From Reticulomyxa filosa (lineage: Eukaryota > Foraminifera > Reticulomyxidae): a DNA stretch of 20,251 nucleotides. Every line of letters starts with the position of its first letter. Position 1 is the first letter of the stretch. Both the position numbers and the translations under genes were made by a program. The stretch spans positions 1-20,251 of the forward strand of contig ASPP01025233.1 in the NCBI GenBank assembly GCA_000512085.1, given 5' to 3'. This document shows, piece after piece, positions 17,176 to 20,251 of this stretch. Below the pieces are notes generated by a model. The model saw only the letters and a program-made list of their open reading frames with translations. It ran no database searches and was not told where the DNA came from.

Positions 17176-17371
17176 CAGTTGCGACAAAAAAAAATTAGCT
17201 AATCCTAAAATATGAACTTTTTGTGTTTCTAACGAAAATTAGTAGCAAACTGTGATTATTTTTTCTGGTTTACTGGATATACGTTTACACTTTTATAAGT
17301 AGTTTGTAAAAACAATAAACAAAAATTTAGAAAAGTTGTTGTAAGAAAAAAATTTTCAAAAATGATTGTAA
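17176..17371 (+). repeat. Left terminal inverted repeat
   Basis: 196 bp beginning CAGTTGCGAC next to a TA dinucleotide and ending at GATTGTAA. It pairs along its full length with 18059-18253. It contains the phrase CTGGTTTACTGGATATACGT, which is identical in both copies. Confidence 0.85.
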
Positions 17372-17521
17372 TTGATGCAAAATCTCCGCATCACCTTGAG
17401 GTAAGTATCAGAATGTATTTGCTTTTTACAAAATTATTTATAAGAAGAAGCTTCCACAGTATATATATAATAACTACAGTTACAAACAAATAAAGACAAG
17501 CAAAAAACACAACAAAAATTA

Positions 17522-17880
17522 TTAATATTTCGTATTACCACCCATTGCTTTGATCAAAGCTTTTATCATAAACTTTTTATTGCGCTTAGTTAACAGATGC
17601 TTTTTGATAAGTATGCGACCATTTAAACACTGATTTTAAAATATTCTTTACAGTGATCACGGGGAACGCTCTTTTATATGCTCGTGCAAGTAGTATATGC
17701 AACTCTACCGCTGTTTGTGTCTATACAGAGTAAATTAAGCGAATCTATATCAGTCCAAGTTTTATGACATCTAGAGCCTCTTTTGTTTGTAATCGTTCTA
17801 CTGTTGATGATGCTGATGTAAACTTTTTTTGATGTGTCATGACTTATCACAAATTGCTGGCCAGCCTCACGATATGACAT
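17522..17880 (-). pseudogene. Tc1-like transposase remnant, N-terminal DNA-binding part, frameshifted
   Basis: From the ATG at 17880 the frame reads MSYREAGQQFVISHDTSKKV, the first helix-turn-helix of Tc1 transposases, followed by TITNKRGSRCHKTWTD, which parallels the family's linker (GSGRPKxxTxxD). The frame stops at 17674. Homology resumes further along in a second frame (GRILIKKHLLTKRNKKF, ending at TAA 17522-17524), matching the second helix-turn-helix region. The catalytic DDE domain is absent. It is thus a truncated and frameshifted relic that cannot make active enzyme. Confidence 0.75.
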
Positions 17881-18058
17881 TTAAATAAGTATTCTTTCAA
17901 ATAAAATTACTTGTTATATTCCGGACAGCTTGTGAGTCATGACTAGAAGCCAAAGAATAACAATAAAAACAAAAAACTTGTTGTAATGTTGAAAAAGAAA
18001 AGTTTAGATGGAAAATTGTGACCTCAACTAAAGCAAGTCCAACAGTAAAACTACCACC

Positions 18059-18253
18059 TTACAATCATTTTTGAAAATTTTTTCTTACAACAACTTTTCT
18101 AAATTTTTGTTTATTGTTTTTACAAACTACTTATAAAAGTGTAAACGTATATCCAGTAAACCAGAAAAAAAATCACAATTTGCTACTAAAATTTTTGTTA
18201 GAAATACAAAAAGTTCATATTTTAGATTTGTCCAATTTTTTTTGTCGCAACTG
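18059..18253 (-). repeat. Right terminal inverted repeat
   Basis: 195 bp, the reverse complement of 17176-17371 with a few substitutions and 1- to 3-nt indels concentrated in the outer 70 bp. It ends GTCGCAACTG followed by TA. An open frame here (18114-18344, plus) is not a gene. Confidence 0.85.
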
Positions 18254-19081
18254 TATTATCCTTAAATGCTTATTTATTACTATATTGACTTTTTTATTAT
18301 TTTTACAAACAGCTAATATTCTTTGTATAGTAAGTGATAAATAACAAATGATTGTTGCTTTCACCAATCACTGCACTCACTACAGTATAATCGTTGAAAA
18401 TTTAAGATTTTTCACATTGTTTTTCAGATGAAAATGAAGTACTTGTTAAACATGCTATTTTGATGATTTGACACCTTATTCTTTTTTGTTGACAAAAAAA
18501 AAAGAATTTTCTTTACTTGAAATATCCACAATCAAATGGAATTATTTTCATAAAAACCTTAATTGTATAAAATTGTTAATTCAAAACCTGTTTGTAGAAA
18601 AATTTTCATTGATTATAAATGTCTTCAATTACTTCGCAAAAAAAAATATTTTAAATTAAATTTAAAAGTTTATTTTAATAACTAAATTATCTTGATAAAA
18701 AAATAAAGCAGTTGTTATTTTTGCTAAATTATCATACAATGCAAATTAACAATATAATTTTACTTAGATTTGTCAACGAATAAAATGTAACAATGATTGT
18801 CAGTTTTATTGTTAATGCTTTTAATTAACAATCTTTTCCCTTTATTAATAAAAAAAAATCTTAAAGTCATTATATTACCTTATTTACGATGTTCAATAAA
18901 CAAAAAAGATTATGTTGATGACAACATATTACAAATCCAGTTGCAGTTATGAAGAAAAATATGCTTGTATTTAGTTTATATCTTTTCAATGTTGTCTATA
19001 TCTCATTTTTTTTGTGTAGAGATTTTTCACAAAATCCTTTTTTTCCTGTTTGTTAATCTGTTTTAACTCTGTTGTGATGTT
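18254..19081. other. AT-rich spacer, no gene seen
   Basis: Dominated by A/T runs. The open frame at 18468-18659 is low-complexity Asn/Lys/Phe sequence. Nothing else is supported before the fragment upstream of the Nudix gene. Confidence 0.4.
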
Positions 19082-19241
19082 TTAAATTATTTTGGCAAAT
19101 TTTATATTCGTCGTCACAGTGTATATCCAATTCTTATCAATATATTTTGCTTTAAAAGTTGAAACTCTGCCTTTAATGTTTATTTCCGATCGCGCAATGA
19201 AAGACTCTTCCTTTTTAATAGTGACTTGAACAACAAATATG
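19082..19241 (-). pseudogene. Possible hotdog-thioesterase-like C-terminal fragment
   Basis: A minus-strand frame ending at TAA 19082 reads IFVVQVTIKKEESFIARSEI and then KGRVSTFKAKYIDKNW...IKFA. The spacing of G-R, F and the final T..KF resembles the last strands of small hotdog acyl-CoA thioesterases (ACOT13/PaaI type), but identity is weak. No start or upstream exon is available, because the Nudix gene occupies the opposite strand immediately next to it. It may be a fragment or the 5' leader of the Nudix gene read backwards. Confidence 0.18.
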
Positions 19242-19297
19242 GCTCCTTGTTTTTTTGACGGTTGAATAATCGAGAAGAACAACGAATAATTAAAAAA

Positions 19298-19783
19298 ATG
19301 AAAAATAGTTTGCCAAGGAAAGTGACAGCAGTAACAGCAATAATTCTCCATCAGTCTTCGTCAAAATTATTTCGGACTAATAAACTGTCTCACAGTAATG
19401 TACAGTTTATGATAGGCCAAAGAGGGAAAGAGGAAAAGCATCCGTTAGTATGGGAACTCCCAGGAGGTAAAATCGAGCCTAATGAGACCGAAACGGGCGC
19501 ATTAGCGCGGGAATTAAAAGAAGAATTAGGAAATGACTTTGATTTCAAAATTTGGCACAAATTGAAAACTTGTCATTATTTTTATGAAGATCTCAATTTT
19601 TACTTGACTTTGCATGGATATTTGGCCACACATGAAGGCGGTAGCATTGTGTTGACGAAAGCCCATGAGCAGTACCAATGGTTTACGCTTGAACAAGCGT
19701 GGCAAATGAAAGACAAAATTTCGCCTCCAGACGTTGAATTGTTGCAGTTTATGAAAGATTCCCCCTTTTGGAAGCTCGCTTAA
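19298..19783 (+). CDS. MutT/NudG-like Nudix hydrolase
   Basis: A single-exon, 161-aa pyrophosphohydrolase that would cleave nucleoside diphosphate-linked substrates; the closest pattern I know is the MutT/NudG group (oxidised or modified dNTPs and CTP), which sanitises nucleotide pools. The Nudix box lies at residues 57-79: G-x5-E63-x7-R71-E72-L-x-E75-E76-x-G78, with all metal-binding glutamates present. The final hydrophobic position after G78 is Asn, a mild deviation. VWELPGGK before the box, EQYQWFTLEQAW and the tail PPDVELLQFMKD parallel E. coli NudG (WEFAGGK, PADIPLLEAF). The start is the ATG at 19298; an open frame extends 12 codons further up without ATG. Bacterial-like compactness could reflect transfer but is also common for this family. 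Confidence 0.9.
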   Translation: MKNSLPRKVTAVTAIILHQSSSKLFRTNKLSHSNVQFMIGQRGKEEKHPLVWELPGGKIEPNETETGALARELKEELGNDFDFKIWHKLKTCHYFYEDLNFYLTLHGYLATHEGGSIVLTKAHEQYQWFTLEQAWQMKDKISPPDVELLQFMKDSPFWKLA

Positions 19784-20251
19784 TTAATTGTGTTATAAGT
19801 TTGCATTTTTTGGTTCTTTTTTACTAGTATTGTCCTAATAACAGTTTACCTTTGGTCAATTGTAATTATTTTTTTTCCCCCTCTCCGAGGAAAGGGTGCA
19901 AGACAGTCAAATTTTTTGTACACAATTGTTGGTCAATGACTGATATGAAAAACGTACGTAGTCTCTAAGGCCCGAATTGAAAAATGAAAAGTATAATTAG
20001 TTCAATATTGGATTTGGAGAGAGAGAAGGGGGGAGGAAAAAAAGGATTTGGAATGAACACAATAACTGTTACGTACTTGTGAGCAGATAGTGACAGTCAG
20101 GGCGTCACCATTATCAAATAGTTGGACTCGTTTTGGGGGATTTTTTTTTGTTAATATAATTTTGATGATCTTGACGAAGGAGGGGTGCAGTTCGGGAAGA
20201 TGACAAAAAAAGACAACCAAACAAACAAACGAAATAATAAGCAAAGAATCG
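19784..20251. other. 3' flank of the Nudix gene, no firm gene
   Basis: Contains short G/A-rich patches (GAGAGAGAAGGGGGGAGG near 20019) unlike the AT-rich norm. A plus-strand frame from about 20152 (FDDLDEGGVQFGKMTKKDN) is open to the window end and a minus-strand frame (20002-20244) is open across the same stretch; neither could be chosen. One of them may be an exon of a gene beyond the edge. Confidence 0.3.

Larger units (their letters stand above)
17176..18253. mobile_element. Decayed Tc1/mariner-type element with about 195-bp terminal inverted repeats
   Basis: The element begins CAGTTGCGACAAAAAAAA and ends with the reverse complement, each end flanked by TA (17174-17175 and 18254-18255), the standard Tc1/mariner target duplication. 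The terminal inverted repeats span 17176-17371 and 18059-18253; their inner 110 bp are almost identical, the outer parts have several differences. The 687-bp core holds a minus-strand transposase remnant. At 1078 bp with no DDE/D catalytic domain, it is non-autonomous and would need a transposase from elsewhere. Confidence 0.85.

Noticed and set aside
20152-20251. Plus-strand open end reading FDDLDEGGVQFGKMTKKDN
   Set aside because: Looks coding but is only about 30 codons, lacks a start or clear acceptor, and competes with an open minus-strand frame; left as a remark.
1-20251. CRISPR arrays, rRNA or tRNA genes
   Set aside because: No regular repeat-spacer pattern, no conserved rRNA blocks and no cloverleaf with a T-loop GTTCRA box were found by eye; a covariance search would be needed to exclude diverged tRNAs.

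Overview
The window is AT-rich eukaryotic nuclear DNA: short GT-AG introns (about 36 to 174 nt), spliced genes on both strands, long A/T homopolymers and large gene-poor stretches. The minus-strand kelch gene carries a C-terminal exon with an 'IVEHWMRSIS...GWINEF' block. From memory, this pairing of short kelch blades with an HW..GW..F tail is a large protein family of the foraminiferan Reticulomyxa filosa. The organism is therefore most likely Reticulomyxa or a close relative (inference; no search was possible).

Layout. 16-1447 (+): 3' part of a CCR4-NOT subunit 10 (CNOT10)-like gene in four exons, running off the left edge. 1813-2046 (+): a doubtful two-exon mini-gene with a signal-peptide-like start. 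2425-3156: a repeat-bounded segment (45-bp inverted ends, 80-90-bp direct repeats inside). 3910-5085 (-): kelch protein in two exons. 5356-5899 (-): four phase-compatible exons of an unrecognised membrane protein. 6172-8204 (-): a nine-exon TMX3-like transmembrane protein disulfide isomerase with a CGHC active site and, after splicing, a KxKxx ER-retrieval tail. 8729-9439 (+): single-exon EF-hand protein with an acylation-type N-terminus. 10264-14988 (+): a long unrecognised gene whose reading frame changes several times, followed by two ordinary introns and a C-terminal C2H2 zinc finger. 17176-18253: a decayed Tc1/mariner element with about 195-bp terminal inverted repeats, TA flanks and a broken transposase remnant. 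19298-19783 (+): MutT/NudG-like Nudix hydrolase.

The genes are ordinary housekeeping or unknown genes and do not form one pathway; PDI, EF-hand and Nudix genes are neighbours with no visible functional link. The most useful results are exons that simple ORF calling misses (kelch tail, zinc-finger last exon, the PDI exon chain, the unknown membrane protein), the last PDI intron that decides whether the ER-retrieval motif exists, and repeated single-base frame changes. Those frame changes look like homopolymer sequence errors or decay rather than biology, but they deserve checking.
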